Shown one piece after another: positions 53,995 to 63,293 of a stretch of 64,000 bases of DNA. This stretch comes from Paenibacillus cremeus (lineage in GTDB: Bacteria; Bacillota; Bacilli; Paenibacillales; NBRC-103111), in contig NZ_VNJI01000030.1 in the NCBI RefSeq assembly GCF_007786445.1, forward strand, positions 1 to 64,000, written 5' to 3'. The notes beneath the pieces were generated by a model. The model had not been told where the DNA came from. It did no database searches and worked only from the letters and a program-made list of their open reading frames with translations. Position numbers and translations under genes: made by a program. Position 1 is the stretch's first letter; every line of letters starts with the position of its first letter.

Positions 53995-54885
53995 ATGGAA
54001 ACGGGAACACCTACTGTTGTGACTCAGCGGCCCCTATTCGAACCGGCTCGCTTGCGCCTTCCCTATTTGCATGCGCTGCTCCGCAACAAACAAGCCCGAT
54101 GGGCGCTGCTGCTGCTCATTCCTTTGATCCTGCTGGCATGGCTTGCGCCGCTTTTACCTTTGTCTCCGCCCCTGGAGTCCAATGTCCGCGCCAGTCTGAA
54201 TGCACCGTCGCTGCAGCATCCGTTCGGCACGGATAAGCTTGGACGCGACGTGCTGAGCCGAACCTTGTCCGGGATCCGCGTGTCCCTGTTGGTCGGGATC
54301 ACCGTATCGGTTCTGGCGATGGCGGGCGGGATGCTGATCGGAACGTTGTCCGGCTTTTTCGGCCGGCGGGTGGACCGGTCCATTATGGCTGCCGTAGACG
54401 TGTTCTTATCGTTCCCGTCGCTATTACTGGCCATAGGGCTGGTAGCGACGCTCGGAGCCGGCACGTTGCCCGTCATCATGGCCATCACCATAGCCGACCT
54501 GCCAAGGATGATTCGGCTGCAGCGCTCGATCGTGCTGAGCTTAAAATCGCGGGCCTTCATCGATGCGGCGCGGATCGTCTCCGCTCCCAAGAGCTGGCTG
54601 ATGTGGAAGCACATCATGCCCAATACGCTGGCACCCATGCTGGTGGCCGGAAGCATCACGGCAGCCAATGCGATCCTGACCGAGGCGGCGCTGAGCTTTC
54701 TCGGCCTTGGCATTACCCCGCCTGCCCCTTCCCTCGGCAATATTATCCATGATGGACAAATGTACCTTCAGCAGGCATGGTGGATTTCCGTGCTGCCCGG
54801 CTTGGTCATTCTGCTCATTACCATTTCGCTTCATTTTTTCAGCGACGGCATACGCATCGTGTTGGACCCGAAATCCCGCCAATAG
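53995..54885 (+). CDS. Dpp/Opp-type ABC transporter permease (DppC-like)
   Basis: The 296-residue protein has an N-terminal cytoplasmic extension, six helices and the DppC features HPFGTDKLGRDVLSRTLSGIR and the EAA loop FIDAARIVSAPKSWLMWKHIMPN. The ATG at 53995 has TAGGAGGGAAAACC; an upstream GTG in frame at 53953 is too near the preceding stop. It is followed by the fused ATPase gene after 18 bases. Confidence 0.92.
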   Translation: METGTPTVVTQRPLFEPARLRLPYLHALLRNKQARWALLLLIPLILLAWLAPLLPLSPPLESNVRASLNAPSLQHPFGTDKLGRDVLSRTLSGIRVSLLVGITVSVLAMAGGMLIGTLSGFFGRRVDRSIMAAVDVFLSFPSLLLAIGLVATLGAGTLPVIMAITIADLPRMIRLQRSIVLSLKSRAFIDAARIVSAPKSWLMWKHIMPNTLAPMLVAGSITAANAILTEAALSFLGLGITPPAPSLGNIIHDGQMYLQQAWWISVLPGLVILLITISLHFFSDGIRIVLDPKSRQ

Positions 54886-54903
54886 AGAGTGGAGGCAGCC
54901 GAT

Positions 54904-57009
54904 ATGGAAAATGCGATTCTAAAGCACCAAACGACGGTTCTGCACGAGCTTACGGATTCTGTTACGTCACCAGCGTTAGAGGCGGTTTTAGAGGTTGACG
55001 GTCTGCATACGCATTTCGAGACGGAGGGCGGCATCGTCAGGGCGGTGAATGGCGTTTCGTTCACGCTGGCCCCGGGCGAACGAATGGCGATCGTAGGCGA
55101 GAGCGGCTCGGGTAAGAGCGCGATGGCGATGTCCTTGATTCGTCTCGTCTCCTATCCGGGGAAAATCGTGTCCGGCAGCATCCGCTTTGCAGGCCAAGAC
55201 CTGCTGAAGGCTGGGGAGCGGGAGATGAACCGGCTGCGCGGCGGAGACATCGGAACCGTGTTTCAGGATCCGATGACCTCGCTCGATCCGGTGATGCGAA
55301 TCGAGGATCAGATGGTCGTGCCGATTCGCCGGCACCTGGGCTTAAGCTCCAAGCAGGCTTCCGCCCGGGCGGCCGAGCTCCTGGCCCAGGTTGGCATCCC
55401 CGACCCTCAGGCAAGGCTTCGCCAATACCCGTTCGAGCTGAGCGGAGGGATGCGCCAGCGGGTGCTCATTGCGATGGCGATCGCGTGCCACCCGAAGCTG
55501 ATTATTGCCGACGAGCCGACTACGGCGCTGGATGTGACCATCCAGGCTCAAATCGTGGAGCTGCTCAAGCAGCTGACGGCTTCCACGGGCAGCGCCATGC
55601 TGTTTATTACCCACGATATGGGCCTGGTGGCCAGGTTTGCCCACCGCGTAGCGGTCATGTATGCAGGGAAGATCGTGGAGATGGGACCGGTAATGGAGGT
55701 CTTCCAGAGCCCCCAGCATCCGTACACGCAAAGCCTGCTCCGGACCATTCCAAGCATGACCGGGCCCAAGCCGTCCAGACTGCTGCAGATCGAAGGACTG
55801 CCGCCGGATATGCGGCTCCCGGTCAGCGGGTGCGCCTTCAAGGAGCGATGTACCGCAGCGCAAGGGCGCTGCTCGGTGGAGGCGCCTGAATTAAGAGGGA
55901 GCACGGAGGGGGCCGGTCACCTCGCTGCGTGTTGGGTGGAAGGGGGACTGACTAGCTCGGGACCACTGGGACCTCAGGGGAACGAGTGGCTGTCTTCAAG
56001 CCTGCATGCAGGTTCCGTTAGCGATGCGACGGCAACGGGTGACGATGTGCTGTCCGTGCTCGGGCTGCGAAAGCAATTTCTGCGTAAGCCGGGTGTGCCC
56101 TGGAAGCAGGCGGTGAAGGTTCAGGCTGTGAGCGGCATCGACCTTCGGCTGCGCCGCGGAGAAACCATCGGGCTGGTGGGCGAAAGCGGCTGCGGCAAGA
56201 GTACCACGGCCAGGCTGCTGCTTCACTTGGAGGAGCCGACGGACGGGGTGATTGCCGTAAACGGCGAGCCGCTGACGGAGCTGAAGGGAGAGAGCTGGCT
56301 CTCGTACCGCAAGCGGGTGCAGATGGTGTTCCAGGACCCGTATGCTTCCTTCAATCCCAAGATGACGGTCTCCGAGATCATCTGCGAGCCCCTTGATGTG
56401 ATGAAAATCGGAACCCGACCGGAGCGCAGACGTAAAGCTTACGATTTAATTCAAAAGGTAGGGCTCGATCCGGCCTATCTCGAGCGGTTTCCGAGTCAGC
56501 TGAGCGGCGGACAGCGGCAGCGGGTAGGCATTGCCAGGGCGCTGGCCCTCTCGCCTGACGTCATCGTGGCCGATGAGCCGACCAGCGCCTTGGATGTATC
56601 TGTCCGCGCCCAAGTGATCAACCTGCTCAGCGACTTAAAGAAGGAGCTGGGAATCAGCTTCGTCTTCATCTCCCACGACCTGTCCACTGTTCGCTACATC
56701 TCCGACACGATTGCGGTGATGTATTTAGGTGAGATCGTGGAGCTGGGCCCGGCTGAGGAGGTGTTTCAGTCCCCGATGCATCCTTACACAAGAGCGCTGC
56801 TCGCGGCGGTGCCCATCCCGGATCCGGTCAAAGAACGAAGCCGCGCGGTCGAGCTGTTATCCGGGGATCTGCCTAGCCCCGCGAATCCGCCGGCCGGCTG
56901 TGCTTTTAGCAGCCGTTGTCCTCTGGTATCGACCCGCTGCCGGGAGGAGAAGCCCGTGCTAATGCAGTTTGGGCAACGAAAGGCGGCTTGTCATGTTGCT
57001 CAGTCGTAA
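54904..57009 (+). CDS. Fused double ATPase of the Dpp/Opp-type transporter
   Basis: The 701-residue chain holds two ABC ATPase modules that are usually separate DppD and DppF proteins. Module 1 has Walker A GESGSGKS (about residue 64), signature LSGGMRQR and [11 protein letters not shown]. Module 2 has Walker A GESGCGKS (about residue 425), signature LSGGQRQR and [11 protein letters not shown]. Each ends in a Cys-rich C-terminal motif ([14 protein letters not shown] and [14 protein letters not shown]) of the oligopeptide type that can bind an iron-sulfur cluster. The linker of about 40 residues (about 345-385) is rich in Gly and Ser. The ATG at 54904 follows GGAGG. Confidence 0.93.
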   Translation: MENAILKHQTTVLHELTDSVTSPALEAVLEVDGLHTHFETEGGIVRAVNGVSFTLAPGERMAIVGESGSGKSAMAMSLIRLVSYPGKIVSGSIRFAGQDLLKAGEREMNRLRGGDIGTVFQDPMTSLDPVMRIEDQMVVPIRRHLGLSSKQASARAAELLAQVGIPDPQARLRQYPFELSGGMRQRVLIAMAIACHPKLIIADEPTTALDVTIQAQIVELLKQLTASTGSAMLFITHDMGLVARFAHRVAVMYAGKIVEMGPVMEVFQSPQHPYTQSLLRTIPSMTGPKPSRLLQIEGLPPDMRLPVSGCAFKERCTAAQGRCSVEAPELRGSTEGAGHLAACWVEGGLTSSGPLGPQGNEWLSSSLHAGSVSDATATGDDVLSVLGLRKQFLRKPGVPWKQAVKVQAVSGIDLRLRRGETIGLVGESGCGKSTTARLLLHLEEPTDGVIAVNGEPLTELKGESWLSYRKRVQMVFQDPYASFNPKMTVSEIICEPLDVMKIGTRPERRRKAYDLIQKVGLDPAYLERFPSQLSGGQRQRVGIARALALSPDVIVADEPTSALDVSVRAQVINLLSDLKKELGISFVFISHDLSTVRYISDTIAVMYLGEIVELGPAEEVFQSPMHPYTRALLAAVPIPDPVKERSRAVELLSGDLPSPANPPAGCAFSSRCPLVSTRCREEKPVLMQFGQRKAACHVAQS

Positions 57010-58357
57010 GGGGGAATCAGAAGAAGCTGCTTCTGCCGTGGGAAGTGATTTGACGCCGCAGGAAAGGCTGTATGCCAAGGTGGGAATTTGGGCGGGACTT
57101 GTATTTTTTACCGTGACGTCCGTTGCGCAGCCCTTCTTCTCTCTGTATGCGGAATCGCTAGGTGCTTCCACGGCCGAGATCGGCTTGCTCGTCATGCTTC
57201 GTTCACTGCTGCCGCTCTTCATTGCCATGCCGGTCGGACAGCTGATCGATTCGCTCGGCGCCATGACGATGTCCCGCGTAGGCTTTCTCAGTCTGGTGCT
57301 ATCCCTGCTGCTCATGGCGACCGGCACCTCGCCGCTCTGGCTCGGGCTGTCCCAGGTACTCATGGGCGCTTCCATCATTATCTCTTCATCTTCTCTGCAG
57401 GTGCTCGTATCCGGCGGCGGGGCTGCTTCCCGCAACCGGAGCATTAACAATTATTCCATGGCGATGTCCGCCGGGGGGATGCTGGGACCGCTGCTGGGAG
57501 GCGCTGTCGTATCGATGGCGGGCAGCGGCTCGGAAGCATACCGGATGGCGTTCTGGGTCTCGCTGGCCTGTTCGATCGCCGCTGCGCTTTCATTGATTGC
57601 AGCTTCAATGCTTAGAAGCGCCAGTGCGAAAGCTGCTTCGAATCCGGTTCGCGGCGAACATGCAGCTGCAGCCCCTTCTTCGGGATCTAGCGTCCGGGAA
57701 GCGTTCCAGCTCAGCCGGATGATCGACAGCTACGCAAGCGGCTTCCGCCTGTCCCGACTTCGAGGCGTTCAATTCGGCTTGGCCGGAACCTTCCTCATCA
57801 TGTTCATTCAGGCGTTATCCATGAGCTTTATTCCGCTGTTTCTTAATGCGGCCGGGTACCCCGCCTGGCAAATTTCCCTGGTCGTTTCCTTGAATGGCTT
57901 GGCAGGGCTGCTGTCCCGGTTCTGTTTGGATGCGTTGATCCGGCGCGCCGGCCTGGAAAGGCTGCTTTTGGCCGCCGGAGGGCTCGCAGCCATCTGCTTG
58001 ATCGTGATCCCTCCAGCATCCTGGCACGGGCTAACCTTCGCCCTACTGACCGTCGTGCTGGGAGGTGCCGTCGGCCTTAACCTGCCGGTCAGCATCATGA
58101 TCATGGTGAACGATACCGGGGATGGGGACCGTGGAAAGGTGATGGGGCTCAGGCTGCTGGTAAATCGCTTATCCCAGCTGATGAGTCCTGCGATGTTCGG
58201 CCTTCTGGGCCAGACGATGGGGCTATCCGCAGCCTTTTATACCGGCGGGGCCGTTCTGCTCGCAGCCGTGGCTGGGTTTACGGTCGCAAGCGGGTACAGG
58301 CCCCGGCGGCGGAGTGCAGAATATACGAGGAGGCTGAAGCAGGATAGATCGGTTTGA
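56993..58357 (+). CDS. MFS transporter
   Basis: The protein has twelve predicted helices and the MFS pattern with FFSLYAESLGASTAEIGLLVM in helices 1-2, PVGQLIDSLGAMTMSRVG as the loop between helices 2 and 3, and a long central loop (about residues 205-245). Starting at the ATG 56993 gives 454 residues and overlaps the ATPase gene by 17 bases; a TTG at 56969 is less likely. It is translationally coupled to the Dpp-type transporter, so it may export a product or a side compound of the pathway. Substrate unknown. Confidence 0.88.
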   Translation: MLLSRKGESEEAASAVGSDLTPQERLYAKVGIWAGLVFFTVTSVAQPFFSLYAESLGASTAEIGLLVMLRSLLPLFIAMPVGQLIDSLGAMTMSRVGFLSLVLSLLLMATGTSPLWLGLSQVLMGASIIISSSSLQVLVSGGGAASRNRSINNYSMAMSAGGMLGPLLGGAVVSMAGSGSEAYRMAFWVSLACSIAAALSLIAASMLRSASAKAASNPVRGEHAAAAPSSGSSVREAFQLSRMIDSYASGFRLSRLRGVQFGLAGTFLIMFIQALSMSFIPLFLNAAGYPAWQISLVVSLNGLAGLLSRFCLDALIRRAGLERLLLAAGGLAAICLIVIPPASWHGLTFALLTVVLGGAVGLNLPVSIMIMVNDTGDGDRGKVMGLRLLVNRLSQLMSPAMFGLLGQTMGLSAAFYTGGAVLLAAVAGFTVASGYRPRRRSAEYTRRLKQDRSV

Positions 58358-58379
58358 AGACCATTGCTGGAAGGATGTT

Positions 58380-58514
58380 GTGAATCAAGAGCTGCCGGAC
58401 ATTTACAAGGCTTACCGGAGGGATACGTGGATCGGCCGAAGGCCGGCGCTGCTGGTAATCGATCTCTGCAATTTGGTCCATCAAGGCGGCGCAAGCCGCC
58501 CATTTTGGGCGTAG
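58380..58514 (+). pseudogene. Remnant of an isochorismatase-fold hydrolase
   Basis: From the GTG at 58380 the frame reads MNQELPDIYKAYRRDTWIG, then RRPALLVIDLCNLVHQGGAS, then stops at TAG 58512-58514. The RPALLVID segment carries the catalytic Asp of the isochorismatase fold, and the sequence corresponds to the first 45 residues of that family. The Lys and Cys regions are absent downstream, so this is a truncated relic, not close to either full-length copy upstream. It lies just after the MFS gene in the same orientation. Confidence 0.65.
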
Positions 58515-58564
58515 GACAGCCTGAAACAGATCGTCAAACGGTGTGAATATAAGGTTTAGAAGCG

Positions 58565-58593
58565 GCCTGCGAAGCGAATTTCGCAGGCTTTTT
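58565..58593 (+). terminator. Terminator after the isochorismatase relic
   Basis: GCCTGCGAA and TTCGCAGGC form a perfect 9-bp stem with a six-base loop and five T residues. It closes the LysR-controlled unit. Confidence 0.88.
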
Positions 58594-58616
58594 AGCTAGG
58601 TGAACTGAAAAAAATC

Positions 58617-58650
58617 ATAAAAATGTCCGTGTAAAAACTTAAAAATGCCT
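58617..58650 (+). promoter_or_regulatory. Paired direct repeats, likely YesN-type regulator site
   Basis: ATAAAAATGTCC (58617) and TTAAAAATGCCT (58639) are direct repeats with their starts 22 bp apart, two helical turns. The second begins 37 bp before the -10 box at 58676. The same two-repeat layout with the same distances is found at 62277, so the same AraC-type regulator probably binds both. The obvious candidate is the response regulator encoded at 60650. Confidence 0.6.
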
Positions 58651-58651
58651 C

Positions 58652-58699
58652 TTGGATTCATGTGCAGCTTTCAAGTATAGTGTCGTGTAAACGGATACA
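58652..58699 (+). promoter_or_regulatory. Promoter with cre-like site, kinase operon
   Basis: TTGGAT (58652-58657) and TATAGT (58676-58681) are 18 bases apart. TGTAAACGGATACA at 58686-58699 matches 12 of 14 positions of the cre consensus and covers the expected start point, which would allow CcpA repression. Confidence 0.55.
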
Positions 58700-58790
58700 A
58701 CAATCGCCACCCAAATACTTTCATAGCGTCGAAGCATCGCGGCATGTACAATAGGCAAGTAGAAGACGTTGAACAAAGGAAGGGCTAGGC

Positions 58791-60608
58791 ATGGTGCATA
58801 ATCGATGGATACGAAGGGCCATTTTAATGATACGAAACATGAAGTTCCAAACCAAATTAATCGCAGGCTATCTGCTGGCTTGTCTTATTCCACTGCTAGG
58901 TGTAAGCGCCATCATCTTTCATCAATCGGCAGCAGGGCTCGAGGATTCCTCTCAAGAATTCGCCTCTCTGTATACGTCCCAGATTAGGACTACGCTAAAC
59001 GAATTCATTAAAGAATATGACAAGGTCACGAAGTCGGTCTTGGTCGACAGTGAATTAATCTACAAGCTCGGAGATGAGCGAAGATTATCCATGGATGAGC
59101 TGATTAACCAGAGGGTGGCCGTCCAGCGCCTGCTGATGCGGGTCGCCTATCTCAAGCAGGAGATCGGAACCGTGATGCTCGTCAGCCGCGATAACAATGT
59201 GTATCAGTATACGACGACCACAAGCCGAGTGAACGAGAACATGGTTTTATCTCAGGAGTGGTACAAGCGGCTCCGCAATTCGGGGGATACCTTTTTCATT
59301 ACCGGATTGCATGATCGTTCCTATTACGAGGATAAAGGTGCGGGGGCCGTCGTGACGGTAGGCCGGGTGTTGTTCAGCTCCAACGGGGCTTATGCGGGTA
59401 TGCTTCTGATCGATCTGGATCCGTTTACGCTGCTGCAGCTGGATCATGATTTCGTCTTGGCGCGGGACAAGTACGGCATAAGTGTCATCATCAGCAATCG
59501 GCAACGCGAGATCATCTACCATTCCGACGCGGCCAGCGGCCGGCTGTCCTGGGAGCAGGTGCTCAAATCCGGTGCGGATTATATCAACGAAAGCGGAGGG
59601 CAAGATCGGATTGTTTTATCCGGAAGCACCCCGAATGGAGAGCTGTTGATCAAAACTGAGATTCCACGCTCGAAGCTGCTGCAGAAAATCAATCAGATCA
59701 AAGGCATGACTGTCATCGTGATTCTGATGAGCTGTCTGATCATCACGCTGATCTCGCTTGCTTTAAGCTATACGATCACAAGGCCGATCAAGGCGCTGCG
59801 CAGAAGCATGAAGCAGGCGGAAGCAGGCCAATATGTGCCCATCGAGAAAGAGCAGGCGAACGACGAGATCGGAAGCTTGGTAAACAGCTACAACAAAATG
59901 ATCATTACGATCCGAACCTTGATCGAAGACGTGTATATCGCGGAAATCAAGCGGCGTCAAGCCAAATTCATCGCGCTTCAAAATCAGATCAACCCCCACA
60001 TGCTGTACAACACGTTGGAATCGATCCGCATGAAGGCGCTGGTCAAAGATGACGAGGAAACCGCGGGCATGATTAAAATTTTGGCGCGCATGTTCCGTTT
60101 GGCGTTAGGCAAGGAAGGCAGACACCATTCGATAAAGCATGAATTGGAGTATACAGCCAATTATTTGCAGCTTCAGAATATCCGCTTCGATAATATGTTC
60201 CGACTGGAGCTCCGGATCCCGGATGAAATGCTGCATTGCAGCATCATCCCACTCGTACTTCAGCCGATTGTGGAGAACAGCATTAATCATGGTTTTGTGG
60301 ATTACAGCCAGCCTATGCATATCGAGATGGAAGGGATCTGGACGGAAGAAGGGGACATTTTAATCCGGATCACGGACGACGGGGCCGGCATGTCTCAAGA
60401 GAAGCAAGAGGAGCTGCTGGCCTTATTGGGGGACGCGGAATCGGACAAATACAAGCTCGAGGAGAACAGCGAACCGGAAAGTAAAGGGCTAGGACTCAAA
60501 AATATCGCAGAGCGCATCAAGCTCCAATATGGAGATCGGTATGATTTGACGATTCGTCCTGGAATAGGACGTGGAACGGTGGTCGAGATTTTAATCCCCA
60601 AGCTTTAG
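58791..60608 (+). CDS. YesM-type sensor histidine kinase
   Basis: The 605-residue kinase has a membrane helix (about 22-44), an extracytoplasmic dCache-like region (about 45-300), a second helix (about 303-325), a HAMP domain, and a His-kinase region with LQNQINPHMLYNTLE (His403) followed by a HATPase domain (VENSINHGF, TDDGAGMS, GLGLKNIAERIKL). The regulator gene follows after 41 bases. An upstream promoter has the paired repeats described above. It is probably the sensor that turns on the permease operon at 62386. Alternative starts at 58830 are possible; the ATG at 58791 follows AAAGGAAGGGC. Confidence 0.92.
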   Translation: MVHNRWIRRAILMIRNMKFQTKLIAGYLLACLIPLLGVSAIIFHQSAAGLEDSSQEFASLYTSQIRTTLNEFIKEYDKVTKSVLVDSELIYKLGDERRLSMDELINQRVAVQRLLMRVAYLKQEIGTVMLVSRDNNVYQYTTTTSRVNENMVLSQEWYKRLRNSGDTFFITGLHDRSYYEDKGAGAVVTVGRVLFSSNGAYAGMLLIDLDPFTLLQLDHDFVLARDKYGISVIISNRQREIIYHSDAASGRLSWEQVLKSGADYINESGGQDRIVLSGSTPNGELLIKTEIPRSKLLQKINQIKGMTVIVILMSCLIITLISLALSYTITRPIKALRRSMKQAEAGQYVPIEKEQANDEIGSLVNSYNKMIITIRTLIEDVYIAEIKRRQAKFIALQNQINPHMLYNTLESIRMKALVKDDEETAGMIKILARMFRLALGKEGRHHSIKHELEYTANYLQLQNIRFDNMFRLELRIPDEMLHCSIIPLVLQPIVENSINHGFVDYSQPMHIEMEGIWTEEGDILIRITDDGAGMSQEKQEELLALLGDAESDKYKLEENSEPESKGLGLKNIAERIKLQYGDRYDLTIRPGIGRGTVVEILIPKL

Positions 60609-60649
60609 GTTGATATCAGATTCGAAAGTAGACGGAGAGGGGCTTTGGG

Positions 60650-62233
60650 ATGAGGTTGATTTTGGTGGACGACGAGAAGGGCATTGTGGACGGTCTCAAA
60701 AAAATGATCGGACGTTATCTCCCGGAATGTAAGGTGGTCGGCGTTGCTCACAATGGCTTGGAGGGCGTGAAGCTAATTCAAAAGTTGCAGCCCGACGTTG
60801 TCATTACAGATATTCGCATGCCGCAAGCCGATGGTCTCGATATGATCCAAATGCTCAGGGATGAGGGCAGCAAGGCGAAATTCATTCTCTTGAGCGGCTA
60901 TGCTGATTTTGAATACGCTCGAAGAGGCATGCAGCTGGGCGTGCAATTTTACATCAACAAGCCGGTGGAAGAAGAGCAGCTGCGGGACTGTGTGCATCAA
61001 GTCATGGAGACGATCCAAACGGACAGGGCCAAGCTCCGGGAGGTGGACGATCTGAAGCAGGAGGTTCACAGCCGCAAGCAAGAGAGCGCCTTGAGGGATA
61101 TGCTGGATGTCGGCAGCGAAAATGCAGAGCTGATGGAAGAATTGCTTCAGGCTGCGCAGCTGCCGACGGATGGGGCCAGCTTCGCCTGCATTCTGCTTGA
61201 ATTCGACGGCCATGCCGATGCTTTGAAGGAAATGAGCTTTCAGCAGGTGCTGTGTAAAATCGATCTAGCCTTAAAGCCGTACCGCGGCGTGTACCGGTTC
61301 CGTTATTCGGGCTCCCAGGTCGCCGTGGTGGTTAGCCATAGCGGAGCCATCGGATATGGTGATTTGGTTCATAGGATCAAAACTCTTAAGGAAGGCGTCT
61401 ATAGGGATTTAAAGCTGTCCATGACCGTCGGCATCGGTACGGTTCAGAAGCGGGCCGCCGGCATCAGTCAATCGTTTGAGGAGGCCCGTTATGCCTTGAG
61501 CTATAAAGTGGTTAAGGGACTGGACACCGTGATTCCATATCCGGAAATTATGGATCTGAATGAGCGAAGTCACCCCGTTCCTGAAGAGCTCGAAGCGAAG
61601 CTGGAGGCTGGCCTCGACAACATGGACGAGGTAGAATGTGTGGGCACGATCCGCGAGATCTTCCGATGGATGGAAGGAGAACCCAGCATGAGTCCGGCCG
61701 AGCTCCAGCTGCAGTGCTTGAACATCCTGCTCTCCAGTGTTCGTAAAATGTCCTTCCAGCAGCTACAGCAGAATGATTTTTTGGGCCGGCATATCCTGTC
61801 TCTGGAGGGGATTGCCCGGTTTCGGACGCTGGAGCGTCTAGAGGAATGGATGATTCAAGTGATCCGCCGAATGATTGCGTTTAAGCTGGAGCATAATATT
61901 CCCAAGAAAAAGGATATGATTACCCAAATCAAGGATTACTTATCGAAGCACTACAATGAATCGATCAGCCTTGCCGAGCTCGCTGCCCGTTTTTTCATTA
62001 GCCCCTATTATTTAAGCCAGTTTTTCAAGCAAAAGACCGGGGACACGTACGTGAATTATTTGGCGCAGCTTCGAATTGGCAAAGCGAAGGAGCTGCTGGA
62101 GAAAACCGACTTGAAGGTGTATGAGATCTGCCAGCTGGTAGGATACTCGGATACCCAGCACTTTGCGCGGCTGTTCGAGAAGCTGACCGGGTGCAAGCCT
62201 AGCGAATACCGCAGGAACCTGCCGAAACTATAA
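60650..62233 (+). CDS. YesN-type AraC-family response regulator
   Basis: The 527-residue protein has a complete receiver (MRLILVDDEKGIVDGL, phosphoacceptor Asp54 in VVITDIRMPQADG, LSGYADFEYARRGM), a central region of about 290 residues and a C-terminal AraC double HTH (about 425-525; ISPYYLSQFFKQKTGDTYVNYL and VGYSDTQHFARLFEKLTGCKPSEYRR). The ATG follows GGAGAGGGGC. It should bind direct repeats; matching pairs occur before its own operon and before the downstream permease genes, so autoregulation is probable. Confidence 0.93.
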   Translation: MRLILVDDEKGIVDGLKKMIGRYLPECKVVGVAHNGLEGVKLIQKLQPDVVITDIRMPQADGLDMIQMLRDEGSKAKFILLSGYADFEYARRGMQLGVQFYINKPVEEEQLRDCVHQVMETIQTDRAKLREVDDLKQEVHSRKQESALRDMLDVGSENAELMEELLQAAQLPTDGASFACILLEFDGHADALKEMSFQQVLCKIDLALKPYRGVYRFRYSGSQVAVVVSHSGAIGYGDLVHRIKTLKEGVYRDLKLSMTVGIGTVQKRAAGISQSFEEARYALSYKVVKGLDTVIPYPEIMDLNERSHPVPEELEAKLEAGLDNMDEVECVGTIREIFRWMEGEPSMSPAELQLQCLNILLSSVRKMSFQQLQQNDFLGRHILSLEGIARFRTLERLEEWMIQVIRRMIAFKLEHNIPKKKDMITQIKDYLSKHYNESISLAELAARFFISPYYLSQFFKQKTGDTYVNYLAQLRIGKAKELLEKTDLKVYEICQLVGYSDTQHFARLFEKLTGCKPSEYRRNLPKL

Positions 62234-62243
62234 GCGTATTTAG

Positions 62244-62268
62244 CCACTCCGTGCAGGGGTGGTTTTTT
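62244..62268 (+). terminator. Terminator after the response regulator gene
   Basis: CCACTCC and GGGGTGG pair over seven positions with one wobble around a five-base loop, followed by six T residues. Confidence 0.82.
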
Positions 62269-62276
62269 AAATCTCC

Positions 62277-62310
62277 TTAAAAATGACCCGGTTTTAACTT
62301 AAAAATGACC
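62277..62310 (+). promoter_or_regulatory. Paired direct repeats before the permease operon
   Basis: TTAAAAATGACC occurs twice without mismatch, at 62277-62288 and 62299-62310, starts 22 bp apart. The second copy begins 37 bp before the -10 box at 62336. Both distances equal those at 58617-58681. Confidence 0.65.
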
Positions 62311-62312
62311 GA

Positions 62313-62360
62313 TTGAGGGACGCATCCCCTGGCTGTATAGTAACTGTGTAAGCGAATTCA
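62313..62360 (+). promoter_or_regulatory. Promoter with cre-like site, permease operon
   Basis: TTGAGG (62313-62318) and TATAGT (62336-62341) are 17 bases apart. TGTAAGCGAATTCA at 62347-62360 matches 12 of 14 cre positions and overlaps the expected start point, so CcpA could block initiation. Confidence 0.6.
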
Positions 62361-62385
62361 ACAGCTAGATAGAGGGGGGAAGAAG

Positions 62386-63291
62386 TTGAAAGCCGTTGCA
62401 TTTCATCGAATGAAGGTGTATTGGCCGCTGTATGTGATGGCCGTTCCGGGAATTCTTTTTCTGATTATGTTTAAATACATTCCACTGGCCGGCGCGGTTA
62501 TCGCTTTCAAGGATTATTCGGTGTTCAAAGGGTTTATTGATAGCCCATTTGTAGGACTCAAGCATTTTAAGACTCTGATTCACCATCCTGACTTCGCCAA
62601 GGTATTCGGCAACACGCTGATGCTGGGCTTTCTCAAAATCGTGCTGGTCTTTCCGATACCGGTTCTGCTGGCTCTGATGATCAACGAGATTCGCAAATCG
62701 GCACTGAAGAAAGGGATCCAGACCGCGTTGTACATTCCGCACTTTTTGTCTTGGGTGATCGTGGCCGGGATCGTCTTCGATTTCTTTTCGCTCAGCGGAC
62801 TGTTCAACATCATCGCCGGATGGTTCGGGCACGAGCCGGTGCTGGCCATGCAGGAAAGCGCGTTTTTTCGGCCCGTTTACGTGACGGCCTCCATCTGGAG
62901 GGATGCCGGTTGGGGGACCGTGGTGTATATGGCCGCGATCAGCGCGATCGATCCTCAGCTCTATGAGTCGGCGATGATGGACGGCGCGTCGAAATTCAGG
63001 CAAATTCGCCACATTACATTTCCGCTTCTGCTGCCTACGGTGCTGGTGCTGTTCCTGCTGGAGATCGGCAACTTTCTGGACCTGGGCTTCGATCAAGTGT
63101 TTAATCTCCTCACCCCGATGACCTACAGTGTAGGAGATATTCTGGATACGTACGTGTTCCGGACAGGCATTCAGCAGGCGCAGTACAGCTTCGCAACGGC
63201 GGTAGGCTTGTTTCAGTCGGTCATTGGATTTATTCTGGTATTTGTTTTCAATCAGCTGTCGAAGAAGGTTTCGGATGGGGGGCTCTGGTAG
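62386..63291 (+). CDS. LplB-type sugar ABC transporter permease
   Basis: The 301-residue permease belongs to the LplB/YtcP-type group used for complex oligosaccharides: VYWPLYVMAVPGILFLIMFKYIPLAG at the start, PFVGLKHF, six helices and the EAA-type loop LYESAMMDGASKFRQIRHI. The start is a TTG at 62386 preceded by GAGGGGGGAAG. No ATPase or binding protein gene is seen within the window; a binding protein would be expected after the second permease. Control by the adjacent two-component system is inferred from the shared promoter layout. Confidence 0.9.
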   Translation: MKAVAFHRMKVYWPLYVMAVPGILFLIMFKYIPLAGAVIAFKDYSVFKGFIDSPFVGLKHFKTLIHHPDFAKVFGNTLMLGFLKIVLVFPIPVLLALMINEIRKSALKKGIQTALYIPHFLSWVIVAGIVFDFFSLSGLFNIIAGWFGHEPVLAMQESAFFRPVYVTASIWRDAGWGTVVYMAAISAIDPQLYESAMMDGASKFRQIRHITFPLLLPTVLVLFLLEIGNFLDLGFDQVFNLLTPMTYSVGDILDTYVFRTGIQQAQYSFATAVGLFQSVIGFILVFVFNQLSKKVSDGGLW

Positions 63292-63293
63292 AC

